Shown piece by piece: positions 1 to 8,596 of a DNA stretch of 64,000 bases (position 1 is its first letter; every line of letters starts with the position of its first letter). The notes under the pieces are model-generated. The model did no database searches, had not been told where the DNA came from, and was given only the letters and a program-made list of their open reading frames with translations. A program made the position numbers and the translations under genes. This stretch comes from an uncultured Clostridia bacterium (GTDB lineage Bacteria > Bacillota > Clostridia > UBA1381), in NCBI GenBank assembly GCA_947591315.1, contig CANQDD010000007.1, positions 35,662 through 99,661 on the forward strand, read 5' to 3'.

Positions 1-564
1 GAGTGTCGGACGGAACACACCGACTATCAGCGGCGACGCGATACCTCCCGAGCGGCGCACCGTCACGCGCCGTTTCGTGTACCGTGCAAGCTGCGGCAGG
101 TCGGTGACGTATGAGGATTTCCTCATTCTGCGGCAGAACAGCGCGTAACCCGTAAGCCTTGCCGCGAAAAGCGCGGCTGCCGTGATAACCCATACGTACG
201 CGAGCGCGTTCAATACGTCGTCAGCCTTCGCGCCAAGCGGTTTGCCCGACGCGCGCACGGGTTCAGCTTTTACCGGCGCGGCTTCCGTTTGTTCCGCTGC
301 CTGTACCTGCGCGGCGTTATCCGTCGCCGCCGCGTCGGTTTCGGTTACGGTTACGGGTGCGGGCTGTGCGGCTTCACGCACGCGGTGCGGCAGCGAAATA
401 CGTGCCGGACACAGCATGACGACCATTACCGCAAGCCATACGTAATAATTCCAGCCCGCCGAGAACCGCCGCCGTGTGAACGGGTGCGCGAGCGCGATTA
501 TAAGCGTCAGCGCGCCGCCAGCGAGCGAGGTCACAAGCGCGGCTTTGAATATTTCCGTCATCAT
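1..564 (-). CDS. BlaR1/MecR1-type M56 sensor peptidase, N-terminal part (cut by window edge)
   Basis: This open reading frame starts at 564 with a double ATG and runs off the left edge after 188 codons. Near residues 8-22 there is a hydrophobic stretch, then a W-N-Y-Y-V-W-L-A membrane segment typical of BlaR1/MecR1 N-termini, an Ala/Pro/Glu-rich outer loop, and another membrane segment (WVITAAALFAARLTGYALF). The last visible residues, SPLIVGVFRPTL, match the M56 motif just before the HExxH zinc site, which lies outside the window. Members of this family sense an envelope signal, cleave themselves, and so inactivate the partner BlaI repressor. The start lies 3 bases beyond the stop of the blaI-like gene, so the two are one operon. 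The ligand cannot be read from this half. Confidence 0.85.
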   Translation of the reverse strand, partial: MMTEIFKAALVTSLAGGALTLIIALAHPFTRRRFSAGWNYYVWLAVMVVMLCPARISLPHRVREAAQPAPVTVTETDAAATDNAAQVQAAEQTEAAPVKAEPVRASGKPLGAKADDVLNALAYVWVITAAALFAARLTGYALFCRRMRKSSYVTDLPQLARYTKRRVTVRRSGGIASPLIVGVFRPTL

Positions 565-567
565 AGC

Positions 568-945
568 CTATTCCTCCCTGTCGTCGAAAATAGCCCTCAA
601 TTCCTTTACATCCTCCTCGGAAAGCGCTTCCTCCTCGAAAAGCGACGCGGCAAGCTCTTTTGCCGAGCCGTCGTAGAGCGACCGTATCAGCGACCGCGTC
701 TGCGCGCGGCGGTAGTCGCGTTTGGATATAAGCGGCGTGTAATAATACATGTTGCCGCGCTTTTCCGACGTGACCGCGCCCTTTTCGCAAAGCCGCGTGA
801 GGAAGGTGGAAATCGTCGTGCGCTTCCAGCCCTTGCTTTCAACGGCTTTACCTATGTACTGCGTGTTTACGGCTTCTCCCGCTTTCCACAGAACCTTCAT
901 TATCTCCAGTTCCGCTTCTCCTATACTGATATTTCCTGACGTCAT
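568..945 (-). CDS. BlaI/MecI/CopY-family transcriptional repressor
   Basis: This 125-residue protein has the BlaI/MecI winged-helix fold: the start ISIGEAELEIMKVLWKAGEAVN, the recognition region WKRTTISTFLTRLCEKGAV, the wing SEKRGNMYYYTPLI, and a C-terminal dimerisation helix (KELAASLFEEEALSEEDVKEL). The family binds TACA-TGTA palindromes as a dimer and is removed by proteolysis driven by BlaR1. An AGGTGG ribosome site precedes the ATG at 945. It is the first gene of an operon with the M56 sensor and very probably represses itself, since two palindromes lie in its promoter. It is a paralogue of the repressor at 50773. No beta-lactamase gene is nearby. Confidence 0.93.
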   Translation of the reverse strand: MTSGNISIGEAELEIMKVLWKAGEAVNTQYIGKAVESKGWKRTTISTFLTRLCEKGAVTSEKRGNMYYYTPLISKRDYRRAQTRSLIRSLYDGSAKELAASLFEEEALSEEDVKELRAIFDDREE

Positions 946-962
946 AAGAAATACCCACCTTT

Positions 963-1012
963 CTACACGTGTAGTCTACTGTTATTCTACACTGGTAGTC
1001 GGGATTTGTCAA
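963..1012 (-). promoter_or_regulatory. blaI promoter with two BlaI-type operators
   Basis: On the minus strand there is TTGACA (1012-1007), a 17-base spacer and TAGAAT (989-984). One palindrome, CTACACTGGTAG (987-998), sits between -35 and -10. A perfect one, CTACACGTGTAG (963-974), sits at the start site. TACA..TGTA is the known BlaI/MecI operator core, so repressor bound here would block polymerase. The same layout occurs at 2986-3035 and 50693-50743. Confidence 0.85.
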
Positions 1013-1070
1013 GGGGTTTGGGGAAATTTTTTTGAAATAAAAAGACCTCGTGGGGGTGCGACTGCGAAAG

Positions 1071-1345
1071 GCCCCCTTGTCAAAGGGGGCTGTCGGCAGA
1101 GCCGACTGGGGGATTCCTTTTTGTTGTTATAATGAATCCCTCCACCGCCTTCAGCGGTCCCCCTCCCTTTGACAAGGGAGGCTAGCGGGCGAACACGGTT
1201 CGCCCCTACGTAATCGGGCTGTCGAGGGCGCCAGCCCCTACGGCGCATGAATTTCAAATTACGGGTGTAGGGGACGGCGTTTTGCTACGGCATACGAGCA
1301 TAGCTCTATGCCTACAACACATATGTGTTGTTCACCTCGACGTCC
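1071..1345. repeat. Palindromic intergenic repeat cluster (type A plus type D modules)
   Basis: This fills the gap between the membrane-protein gene and blaI. Positions 1071-1182 form a type A element: CCCCCTTGTCAAAGGGGG, a GTCGGC/GCCGAC hairpin, GGGGGATTCC, then the near-mirror half ending in CCCTTTGACAAGGG. Positions 1185-1345 are type D modules (CGAACACGGTTCG; GTAGGGG..CGCC with its inverse). No reading frame with a ribosome site is present. Related copies lie at 3067, 11601, 29111, 29558, 32695, 39850, 47850, 61050 and 63939. Confidence 0.85.
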
Positions 1346-1364
1346 CGCACCTACGTATAACACC

Positions 1365-2960
1365 CTATTGAACAAATTCAAGCGTGTCACATTCGGGGAT
1401 ATATGTCATCTCTGTGCCGATTTTATCCGCCAACTCCCTAATCGGTACGCACACCTCGCCGCCAATGTTAAAGGTCTTTGAAAAATCCTCGCGGCTGACT
1501 TTACCCTCGCAGTTAAATATCCTTACCGCCCGTTCAAGCGGCACATACGTCACATCACAGGCGCAGGAGTGTATGCAAGGTAAATCCGACGGTGCGCCGT
1601 TTATGATAACGTCGGTGTTCCATGTTAAAATCATGTTGTCGTGAAAACAAGCCGGCACGCTTATATATGTAAAGCGCGGAGGAAGTATGGACTTGTCGCT
1701 GTATATTCTCCCGCGCTCTCCGACTTCGGCATGATACGTCTGCGCCGCGCCGTGTAAATCATTGTACGCCAAAGAGAAATTTGTATTCGGCGCCTGAAAA
1801 AACAGCGATACTGCAAACATCACCGCGCCCGCCGCGCATATTGCCCGCCTTAACCCTTTTCGGGGTTTAATATCTTTTAATCTGCCTGATATGTAACCTA
1901 CGGCATAAAATGAGTTCCCGAACATAAAAAATATGTACGCGAGGTAAAACAGATTTTTTATCCGCGGTATATTACAGTCGTTCATGGCGTAAAGCGGCGG
2001 AACGTACAGCGAGGCAAGCAGTCCGAACGACACGGCGAGAACGATAATCGGATTGAGGCGGTATGTTCTTTGTCCGTCACGCGAAAAAACAAAAGCGGCG
2101 GCGCACAGTATAAGCGCCCCTATAATTGCCGCGTTGGTATAGCGTACAATGTCCGAAGCAGCATGACACAGCGCGGATATTACCGCGCCCAGCGGCGGCA
2201 GAGTATCAAACACGGCTTGTCGTACGGCGTTGCCGGGCGCCGCCATACTGATTATAAGTCCTGCGGCGGCGAAAAGCGTTATAAGCGCGTTCTTTACAAC
2301 GGCTTGCGCCGTATCGCGCGAAAGCGCCCTGTAAGCGGTGATAACAAACGACGTAAGGCAGTACGTCAGCGAGGTTAAATAATTGCCGCCCGTCACAACA
2401 AAGGCAAGTAAGCATTGCGCGGCAACGGTTATTGTTTTCGTATTTTTATTTGTGATTTGCGTTATGACCGCGAGAACCGACAGGCACCAAAAAATAATAT
2501 AATGCACGCCGCCGTTCCACCAGAATATGCCCTCCGCAGCCGACGGGAGGAATTGTACCGATAAAAGCGCGGTCACGCTGCCGATAAGTATTTTCCCCGA
2601 GCGGCTCATACCGCGCGCGGAATTTAAGGCAAAAAATATCGGAACAACAACCGCAACGAGCATCACAAACGGCGTAATTATATAAAGCCTGCCGTCAAAA
2701 ACGCCCGGCTGCAGCGAAAACAGAATAACCGAGCTGTACGTACCCTGCCAGTTCATATATGTATATCTTAAATTTTCCGCCAGCGCTTTGATCACGCCCA
2801 AAAACCCCGTCCCCGTAAGCAGCGCGTAATGCACGGGTGCGCCGTATCCGAAATCGTCTGCCGACGGAGACGTGTACGGCGCGAGCATTATAAGCGGAAT
2901 CAGGGAGAGTAAAAATAACGCCGCCGTTATCGCAGCCGCATATTTGATAGCTTTTCTCAT
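1365..2960 (-). CDS. Polytopic membrane protein, DUF6056-like, with C-terminal stalk-type domain
   Basis: I start this 531-residue protein at 2960 (MRKAIKYAAAIT), because AGAGG lies 7 bases upstream. The longer frame to 3035 would run through the operators and the promoter. It has about ten hydrophobic segments. After the first comes SPSADDFGYG, and about 45 residues later NWQGTYSSVILFSLQPG. This ADD...NWQGTY pattern fits the DUF6056 / membrane glycosyltransferase-like (GT-C style) families, with the acidic pair on the outer face. The last ~90 residues (VIINGAPSDLP...VPLERAV...IRELADKIG) resemble the copper-amine-oxidase N-terminal (stalk) domain of Clostridia surface proteins. A role in envelope glycan transfer is inference. 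It stands alone, behind a promoter matching that of blaI. Confidence 0.7.
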   Translation of the reverse strand: MRKAIKYAAAITAALFLLSLIPLIMLAPYTSPSADDFGYGAPVHYALLTGTGFLGVIKALAENLRYTYMNWQGTYSSVILFSLQPGVFDGRLYIITPFVMLVAVVVPIFFALNSARGMSRSGKILIGSVTALLSVQFLPSAAEGIFWWNGGVHYIIFWCLSVLAVITQITNKNTKTITVAAQCLLAFVVTGGNYLTSLTYCLTSFVITAYRALSRDTAQAVVKNALITLFAAAGLIISMAAPGNAVRQAVFDTLPPLGAVISALCHAASDIVRYTNAAIIGALILCAAAFVFSRDGQRTYRLNPIIVLAVSFGLLASLYVPPLYAMNDCNIPRIKNLFYLAYIFFMFGNSFYAVGYISGRLKDIKPRKGLRRAICAAGAVMFAVSLFFQAPNTNFSLAYNDLHGAAQTYHAEVGERGRIYSDKSILPPRFTYISVPACFHDNMILTWNTDVIINGAPSDLPCIHSCACDVTYVPLERAVRIFNCEGKVSREDFSKTFNIGGEVCVPIRELADKIGTEMTYIPECDTLEFVQ

Positions 2961-2985
2961 GATAGAACCTCTCATTTCTGTAATT

Positions 2986-3035
2986 CTACACGTGTAGTCG
3001 GATATCATTCTACATCTGTAGTCGTATTTTGTCAA
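2986..3035 (-). promoter_or_regulatory. Second BlaI-type promoter/operator, for the DUF6056-like gene
   Basis: On the minus strand there is TTGACA (3035-3030), a 17-base spacer and TAGAAT (3012-3007). The palindromes are CTACATCTGTAG (3010-3021), between the boxes, and CTACACGTGTAG (2986-2997), at the start site. The start-site palindrome is identical to that of the blaI promoter, so the same repressor should act on both. Confidence 0.83.
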
Positions 3036-3066
3036 GAGGTTTGGGGAAATTTTTGGGAAAAAGTAT

Positions 3067-3300
3067 GACCCCCTCTATGAGGGGGTCGAAATCTTTGATT
3101 TCGGGGGGTGTATAATTCACAAACAACACCCCCCTAAACTTGCAAGCAAGTTTAGACCCCCTCGGAGAGGGGGTCTTATACTGGCGGCCAATGACCGCCC
3201 CTACGTAAACGGGCTGTCGAGGGCGCCAGCCCCTACGGTGCATGAATTTCAAATTACGGGTGTAGGGGACGGCGCCCTCGACGTCCCGCACCTACACCCG
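3067..3300. repeat. Palindromic intergenic repeat cluster (type C plus type D)
   Basis: The type C module (3067-3175) starts GACCCCCTC.TATGAGGGGGTC, has inner hairpins AAATC..GATTT and AACTTGCAAGCAAGTT, and ends CCCCTCGGAGAGGGG. Type D modules (GTAGGGG..CGCC and inverses) follow to 3300. This is all that lies between uxuA and the upstream promoter region. Confidence 0.85.
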
Positions 3301-3309
3301 TCATGTACA

Positions 3310-4377
3310 TTATTTATTACTCTTTTCTATCGCTTCCCACAGACCGTTAAGGTACGTTGCTCCGAGAGCGCGGTCATACAATCCGTAGCCGGGCATGGCG
3401 ACTTCGTCCCAAATCATTCTGCCGTGGTCGGGGCGTATCGGTCCGTCAAAGCCTATATCGTAAAGCGCCTTCATTATCTCGTACATATCAAATGTGCCGT
3501 CGCTGGACAAATGCGCCGCTTCCTCAAAGTCGGTCGGAGAGTTGAATTTGAGGTTCCTCACGTGCGCGAAATGTATTCTGCCTTTGAGCGAGCGTATCAT
3601 ATCGGGAAGGTCGTTTTCAAGGTTCGTGCCGTACGAGCCGGAGCAGAACGTCACGCCGTTATGCACATCGTCCACCATGCTCATCATGCGCAGAATATTC
3701 TTTTTGTTTATGATAATTCTCGGCAGCCCGAACACGCTCCACGCGGGATCGTCGGGGTGTATCGCCATTTTGATATCGTACTCGTTGCAGACGGGCATTA
3801 TTTTTTCGAGAAAGTATTTAAGGTTCTGGAACAGCTTTTCATCGTCAACGTCCTTGTACATCTCGAAAAGCTCCTTGACGCGCGCCATTCTCTCGGGCTC
3901 CCAGCCGGGCATTACAGTGCCGTTCATGTCGCCCGAAATGCTCTCGAACATCTTTTCCGGCACGATTTTGTCTATGTCGTCCTGATTGTACGCGAGTACC
4001 GTGCTGCCGTCCGGGCGTTTGCGCGCAAGCTCGCTTCTCGTCCAGTCGAACACGGGCATAAAGTTGTAGCACACGAGATGTATACCCTCTTTGCCGAGGT
4101 TTTCAAGCGTTTCTATGTAGTTCGCGATGTATTTGTCACGCTCCGGCGTGCCGACCTTAATCGCGTCGTGAACGTTCACGCTCTCGATGCCGCTAACGTG
4201 CAGTCCCGCCGCCTCGACCTCATCGATCATCGCGCGTATGCGCTCCCTTGACCAGACCTCGCCGGGCTGCGTGTCGTAAAGCGTCGTTATAACGCCCGTC
4301 ACGCCCGGTATTTGTCTTATCTGTTTAAGTGTTACGGTGTCGAATTTGCTGCCGTACCAGCGCAGTGTCATTTCCAT
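3310..4377 (-). CDS. uxuA: Mannonate dehydratase
   Basis: The enzyme turns D-mannonate into 2-keto-3-deoxygluconate, a step in breaking down glucuronate, in the cytoplasm. The 355-residue length and the sequence fit UxuA: the start MEMTLRWYGSKFDTVTLKQI, GVTGVITTLYD, VSGIESVNVHDAIKVG and the metal/substrate stretch around MAIHPDDPAWSVFGLPRI. AAAGGGAG precedes the ATG. It is the last gene of the GH42-GH35-uxuA operon, 21 bases after the GH35 stop. Having galactosidases and uronate catabolism together fits use of a plant polymer that carries both sugars. No uxaC or kdgK is in view. Confidence 0.95.
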   Translation of the reverse strand: MEMTLRWYGSKFDTVTLKQIRQIPGVTGVITTLYDTQPGEVWSRERIRAMIDEVEAAGLHVSGIESVNVHDAIKVGTPERDKYIANYIETLENLGKEGIHLVCYNFMPVFDWTRSELARKRPDGSTVLAYNQDDIDKIVPEKMFESISGDMNGTVMPGWEPERMARVKELFEMYKDVDDEKLFQNLKYFLEKIMPVCNEYDIKMAIHPDDPAWSVFGLPRIIINKKNILRMMSMVDDVHNGVTFCSGSYGTNLENDLPDMIRSLKGRIHFAHVRNLKFNSPTDFEEAAHLSSDGTFDMYEIMKALYDIGFDGPIRPDHGRMIWDEVAMPGYGLYDRALGATYLNGLWEAIEKSNK

Positions 4378-4398
4378 TTTTATACTCCCTTTCTCAAA

Positions 4399-6447
4399 TT
4401 AAAACTCTCTGTAAAAGTCGTCCTTCATTTCCGACACGGCGATGTAGCACTCTTTTCCGTATATGAGGCTGCACGGCACGCGCCACGTCACGCCGCTGTA
4501 AAAGTTGTCGGCGGCAAGCTTGCCGTCGGCGTAAAGCTGCAATACGTCGCCCTCAATATTGATCTCGGCAAAGCCGCCGTCGCCGTCTGCGGTGATTTTC
4601 TTCCATGTTATTTCACGCTCGCCGCCGATCGAGAGCTGCTCCTTGTACCGCGGCTCGAACGGCGCTTCGCTCACGTCCTCTATCGTGACGTTCGCCTTGC
4701 GTTCGGGCTGATTTATCGTGAAGCTCTCAAAACCCACGCCGTTCCACTTCTCGCACTCATACTCGCCGTTTTCGGCTGAATACACGCTGCCGCCCATCGT
4801 GTACAGGTCGCAGCCGCCGCCTATATGGAGAACGCCGCCGAGCCTGCGTAAAAATCTTGCACGGTCGTAATCGAGCGTGACGATACGGGTATTGTTGTAG
4901 GTAAAGTCGTTTACGTTTGTGAATTTCTTTCCGTCCGCGAACTCGTACTCCGCGTCAACATTCGGTATTTTCGCGAAGAAGTACGCGCCGCCGTCGGTGC
5001 AGAGCGGCTGCGCCGTCGCGTAACGCAAGGTGTTGCCGCCCACGCGCATATTAAACGGCATGAAAAAGCTCACATCGCCCTTTACGTCTATCGGTGGAAA
5101 TTCAACCTTGCCCGTGTCTATCACAACGTCCGCAAGGTCGTCGAGCGCGCCGTACTGCTGGTGATGGTTGATGAATACGAAGCCGCTCTCACCGTCGGTT
5201 CTCATGCTGTAACGAAGCGACGAGTTGTCCGTCGGTTCCGGCGATGTAACGGCGTCCACCGCCTCCATAGGCGCAAGCACGTCTCCGAAATCGGCGGCGA
5301 ACAGGTGGAGCATATTCAAAAGTCTGTACTGCTCCCTCACCTCGCCGTACTCCGACAGCGGCGCCTGAAAGTCGTATGACAGGATCGGGTAGTCGTTCGG
5401 GTAACCCGTCGCGCGCGACTCGTTGAGCGTGGACAGCTTGCCTATCTTGTTTGTGCCGCCGTGGTACATGTAGTAGCCTATGAGGTTGTTTCCGCTGCCG
5501 AGCTTTACGAGCGACAGCGCGTAGGTGTCCATCGGCGAGACTATCGGTCGGCGGTGATGCGTCGGCTGTATGCCGCCGCCGAGCTCGCACGTCGCGAACG
5601 GGTAACGCTCGTAAGGCAGCCGCCAGCCGTTGTCGTCCTTTCCTTCAATCAAATCCGCGCCTATCGCGCAGTCGTTGCGCATACGGTTAAAGACGAAGTG
5701 CGGCGTCGGTCCGAGCGGTCTTGTGTGGCGCGACCACGGCGTTGTGACGTACGCTCCGAAAACAGGCACGACCTCGTCGACCGGTATTTCCGCGCCGTAG
5801 ACGCTGTTCCAGCCGGTCACGGTGTAGAGCGGCGCAACCAAGCCGCATTCCACGGCGATTTTTTTTAGCTCCGCGAGGTGATCCGCGCCGTCGATGTACT
5901 CGTTTTCAAGCTGCACCGCGATTATGTTACCGCCGTCCTTGTAGAAAAGTCCCTTTACCTCGTCGTATATGCGCGAGTACCATTTGCGCACAAGCGCGAG
6001 GTACTCGTCGTTGTTCGTTCTTATCTCGAACGGCTTCCGCACAAGCCAGTCGGGAAGTCCTCCGTTGCGGCACTCGCCGTGCGCCCACGGGCCGACGCGT
6101 ATCACAACGTCAAGTCCCGTTTCGCGCGCGTCCTCGATAAACGCGCGGACGTCGTTGTCGCCCGAAAAATCGTAAACGCCCTCCGTTTCCTCGTGGTAAA
6201 TCCAGAAAATGTAGGTCGAAACTATCGTAATTCCGCCCGCCTTCATTTTGGCAAGCTCCTTTTTCCAGTTACCGCGGCTGTCGCGCGAAAAGTGGTACTC
6301 GCCCATCACGCCGATAAACGGCTTGCCGCCGCGCGTGAAGTAGAGGTTCGTGAGGTTTATTTCCTCGCCTTCGGGGTTCGCGCCGCCGAGGTTTAAGTGG
6401 TTCTCCATGAGCTTCGAGGGCTTATATTCCTTAAACGTGTATTTCAT
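4399..6447 (-). CDS. Glycoside hydrolase family 35 beta-galactosidase
   Basis: This 682-residue TIM-barrel enzyme should remove terminal beta-galactose. Family marks are FIGVMGEYHFSRDSRGNWKKEL near residue 40, VVIRVGPWAHGECRNGGLPDWL near 115, and IIAVQLENEYIDG near 175, whose ENE holds the predicted acid/base glutamate. The nucleophile is probably the glutamate in ATCELGGG (about residue 290). Beta-sandwich domains follow. There is no signal peptide, so it acts inside the cell on imported oligosaccharides. The start lies 1 base past the GH42 stop, and its ribosome site GGGAG is inside the end of GH42, so the two are translationally linked. Confidence 0.92.
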   Translation of the reverse strand: MKYTFKEYKPSKLMENHLNLGGANPEGEEINLTNLYFTRGGKPFIGVMGEYHFSRDSRGNWKKELAKMKAGGITIVSTYIFWIYHEETEGVYDFSGDNDVRAFIEDARETGLDVVIRVGPWAHGECRNGGLPDWLVRKPFEIRTNNDEYLALVRKWYSRIYDEVKGLFYKDGGNIIAVQLENEYIDGADHLAELKKIAVECGLVAPLYTVTGWNSVYGAEIPVDEVVPVFGAYVTTPWSRHTRPLGPTPHFVFNRMRNDCAIGADLIEGKDDNGWRLPYERYPFATCELGGGIQPTHHRRPIVSPMDTYALSLVKLGSGNNLIGYYMYHGGTNKIGKLSTLNESRATGYPNDYPILSYDFQAPLSEYGEVREQYRLLNMLHLFAADFGDVLAPMEAVDAVTSPEPTDNSSLRYSMRTDGESGFVFINHHQQYGALDDLADVVIDTGKVEFPPIDVKGDVSFFMPFNMRVGGNTLRYATAQPLCTDGGAYFFAKIPNVDAEYEFADGKKFTNVNDFTYNNTRIVTLDYDRARFLRRLGGVLHIGGGCDLYTMGGSVYSAENGEYECEKWNGVGFESFTINQPERKANVTIEDVSEAPFEPRYKEQLSIGGEREITWKKITADGDGGFAEINIEGDVLQLYADGKLAADNFYSGVTWRVPCSLIYGKECYIAVSEMKDDFYREF

Positions 6448-6448
6448 G

Positions 6449-8413
6449 TCAACTCTCCCGTATCATTTCCGCGCCGAACGGCGCGATTCTGCTATTAAAT
6501 TCATTTCCGCTTATGAGCGACTTACCCTTTATGTCAACGTCCGTTTCCGTTTCGTTGAAATTCAGGATAACGGTGTAATCGCCCTTGGGCGAGGTTTTAC
6601 GTACTATCTCCACACCGTCGGGCGCATCCTTAGCGTCAATTCCCGCCGACGTTGAAATCATGCGGACAAGCTCCTTTACCGCCGCATCATCGAGGTCGCA
6701 GCCGACGTAGTACACGCGTCCTTTGCCGTAATCGTTTACGGTAATCGCCGCCTTGCCGCTGTAATATTCGCTTGCGTACTCGCTTATTACCCTTGCCGTT
6801 ACAGGCTTTATAACGTCGCACCAAATGTTTGCCGTGCCGTTTATTTCACCTTTTACGCCGACGCTTACGCGCGGCGCGTCAAATTCCTCAACCTCTATTC
6901 CGGCTATTTCGGCGAACACTCCGGGTACGACGATCGGTCTTACGCGGTTATATTCGTCGCGCGTGCCGCTGCGGAACGACAAAACGAGCGTGCCGCCGTT
7001 TTCTACGTAGGATTTAATCTCGTCAAGCTCGCCGTCCGTTACTATGTTATACGCGGGCATATACACGACCTTGTATTTTTCGTAATTTCCGCGTGAAACG
7101 GCTGTGCCGACGCGCAAATCTATACTTGCCTTGTAATATTCGTAGAGCATGTCGCGGTACGAGAATTTGTCCGCGTGGCGCTTTATGTCGTGCGCCCAGA
7201 TGTTATCGTACGACTTTACGATAAGCGCGTCACAGAGCGGCTCGGCGTTTATGATGTAGTCGTTTAACTCCTGCAGTTCGCGTCCCGTCTGCTGCAGCTC
7301 GTAAAAGCGTCTGCGCGGCACGCCGTCGTGGTCAAGTACGCCGTACCAGTACTGCTCCATGCCGAACAGAGCCGTGCGGAAACGGAAATATACCATTCCC
7401 TCCGCGCCGTGCGCTATCGCCTGATATGTCCACAGTCTGAGCTCACCGGGGCGCGGCGTGCGTCCCATGATATCCCAGCCTGCCGGACCCGCCTGCTCCT
7501 CCATTACGATAAAATTCCTGTCCTTCGCGCCACGCATCGTTTCATGCGCCATCGAGACGTACTCGTGTTCCGAACCACCCCACTGGTTGTCGGGGTAATT
7601 ATCCCATGAAACGAAATCGAGATCCTTCGACAAATCAAACGCGCTGATGTCCGAAAAATGTCCCATTAAATTGTGCGTTATCGGCAGATCGGTGTATTCC
7701 CTTAAAATATCTATCTGACGCTTTTGATATTTCACCCACGAATCTGACGAGAACCGCCTGTACTCAAGGTCGAGCGCGGGATTGTGCGACCACAGATTGC
7801 CGGAGGTCGGCTCGCACGAGTTGTACGCGGGCAGGATCATATCGTCAAACGAGTCATAGTCAAGGCTCCAGAACACGTTTCCCCACTTTTCGTTGAGATT
7901 TTCTATAGTGCCGTACTTTTCCCGAAGCCACTCCGCAAACTCCTTTCGGCAATGCTCGCAGTAGCAGTGCGTGCTCGCGTGGCAGCCGAATTCGTTGTCT
8001 ATCTGCCATGCTATCACGTTTTTGTTGTCCGCGTAATGCTTCGCCATTTCATTGACGATGATTTTGCTTTTTTCTATGTAATCGGGATTGTTCGCGCAGC
8101 ACTCGCGCCGTGCGCCCCAGCCTTTTTTGCGTCCGTACTTGTCGCGCTGCAGAATGTCGTACTTGTTCACGAGCCACTTCGGAGGCGCGGCGGTCGGCGT
8201 GCCGAGAATTGTCTTAACGCCGTAATTCGCAAGAATTTCTATCGCCTCGTCGAGGAACGAAAAATCGAACTCTCCCTCGCTTTTTTCAAACAGCTTCCAC
8301 GCGAACTCGCCCATGCGGACGGTGTTAAAGCCGCCCTCCTTCATGAGCGCAGCCTGCGTCTCCCACTCGGACTTGTCCCAGTGCTCGGGATAATAGTCAA
8401 CACCGAAAATCAT
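6449..8413 (-). CDS. Glycoside hydrolase family 42 beta-galactosidase
   Basis: This 654-residue cytoplasmic enzyme has the GH42 start MIFGVDYYPEHWDKSEWETQ, GTPTAAPPKWL near residue 75, and VIAWQIDNEFGCH near 135-147, with the acid/base glutamate in DNEFG. Cysteines in the pattern C-Y-C-E-H-C after it, plus RRECC before it, match the structural zinc site of the family. The nucleophile should be a glutamate in IVMEEQAGPAG (about residue 303). Trimerisation and small C-terminal domains follow. It opens the GH42-GH35-uxuA operon and faces the AraC regulator at 8597, the likely controller. GH42 enzymes often act on galacto-oligosaccharides from pectic galactan. Confidence 0.94.
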   Translation of the reverse strand: MIFGVDYYPEHWDKSEWETQAALMKEGGFNTVRMGEFAWKLFEKSEGEFDFSFLDEAIEILANYGVKTILGTPTAAPPKWLVNKYDILQRDKYGRKKGWGARRECCANNPDYIEKSKIIVNEMAKHYADNKNVIAWQIDNEFGCHASTHCYCEHCRKEFAEWLREKYGTIENLNEKWGNVFWSLDYDSFDDMILPAYNSCEPTSGNLWSHNPALDLEYRRFSSDSWVKYQKRQIDILREYTDLPITHNLMGHFSDISAFDLSKDLDFVSWDNYPDNQWGGSEHEYVSMAHETMRGAKDRNFIVMEEQAGPAGWDIMGRTPRPGELRLWTYQAIAHGAEGMVYFRFRTALFGMEQYWYGVLDHDGVPRRRFYELQQTGRELQELNDYIINAEPLCDALIVKSYDNIWAHDIKRHADKFSYRDMLYEYYKASIDLRVGTAVSRGNYEKYKVVYMPAYNIVTDGELDEIKSYVENGGTLVLSFRSGTRDEYNRVRPIVVPGVFAEIAGIEVEEFDAPRVSVGVKGEINGTANIWCDVIKPVTARVISEYASEYYSGKAAITVNDYGKGRVYYVGCDLDDAAVKELVRMISTSAGIDAKDAPDGVEIVRKTSPKGDYTVILNFNETETDVDIKGKSLISGNEFNSRIAPFGAEMIRES

Positions 8414-8428
8414 ATGCCTTCCCCTTTC

Positions 8429-8456
8429 ATTATACGCTTATTATACTTTACATCAA
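8429..8456 (-). promoter_or_regulatory. Probable promoter of the GH42-GH35-uxuA operon
   Basis: On the minus strand TTGATG (8456-8451), a 16-base spacer and TATAAT (8434-8429) lie just upstream of the GH42 start. The region is shared with the divergent AraC gene, so an AraC-type site would be expected between 8457 and 8537. I see no clear palindrome there. Confidence 0.55.
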
Positions 8457-8537
8457 TTTTATCAAATTTTCATCAAGTATGTTGGCGCAAAGATTGAGTA
8501 TATTGTGCTAAAAAGGCGGGAATTTTTACATTTCGAC

Positions 8538-8566
8538 TTGAATTACGCGCGTGAAAATAGTATAAT
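8538..8566 (+). promoter_or_regulatory. Promoter of the AraC-family regulator gene
   Basis: TTGAAT (8538-8543), a 17-base spacer and TATAAT (8561-8566) lie 30 bases upstream of the ATG. The ribosome site is GAAAGGGG at 8581. Confidence 0.7.
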
Positions 8567-8596
8567 ACACTTATACCGAAGAAAGGGGCGCAAAAA

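Noticed and set aside
374..790. 138-codon minus-strand frame over blaI and the M56 gene
   Set aside because: It is Arg/Ala-rich, lies out of frame with both genes, and covers the well-supported BlaI and BlaR1 frames.
1071..1345. CRISPR array
   Set aside because: The repeats are palindromic modules of unequal length without regular spacers, and no cas gene is near.
568..2960. Classical beta-lactam resistance cluster
   Set aside because: A BlaI/BlaR1 pair is present, but no beta-lactamase or PBP2a gene, and the other member of the regulon is a membrane protein.
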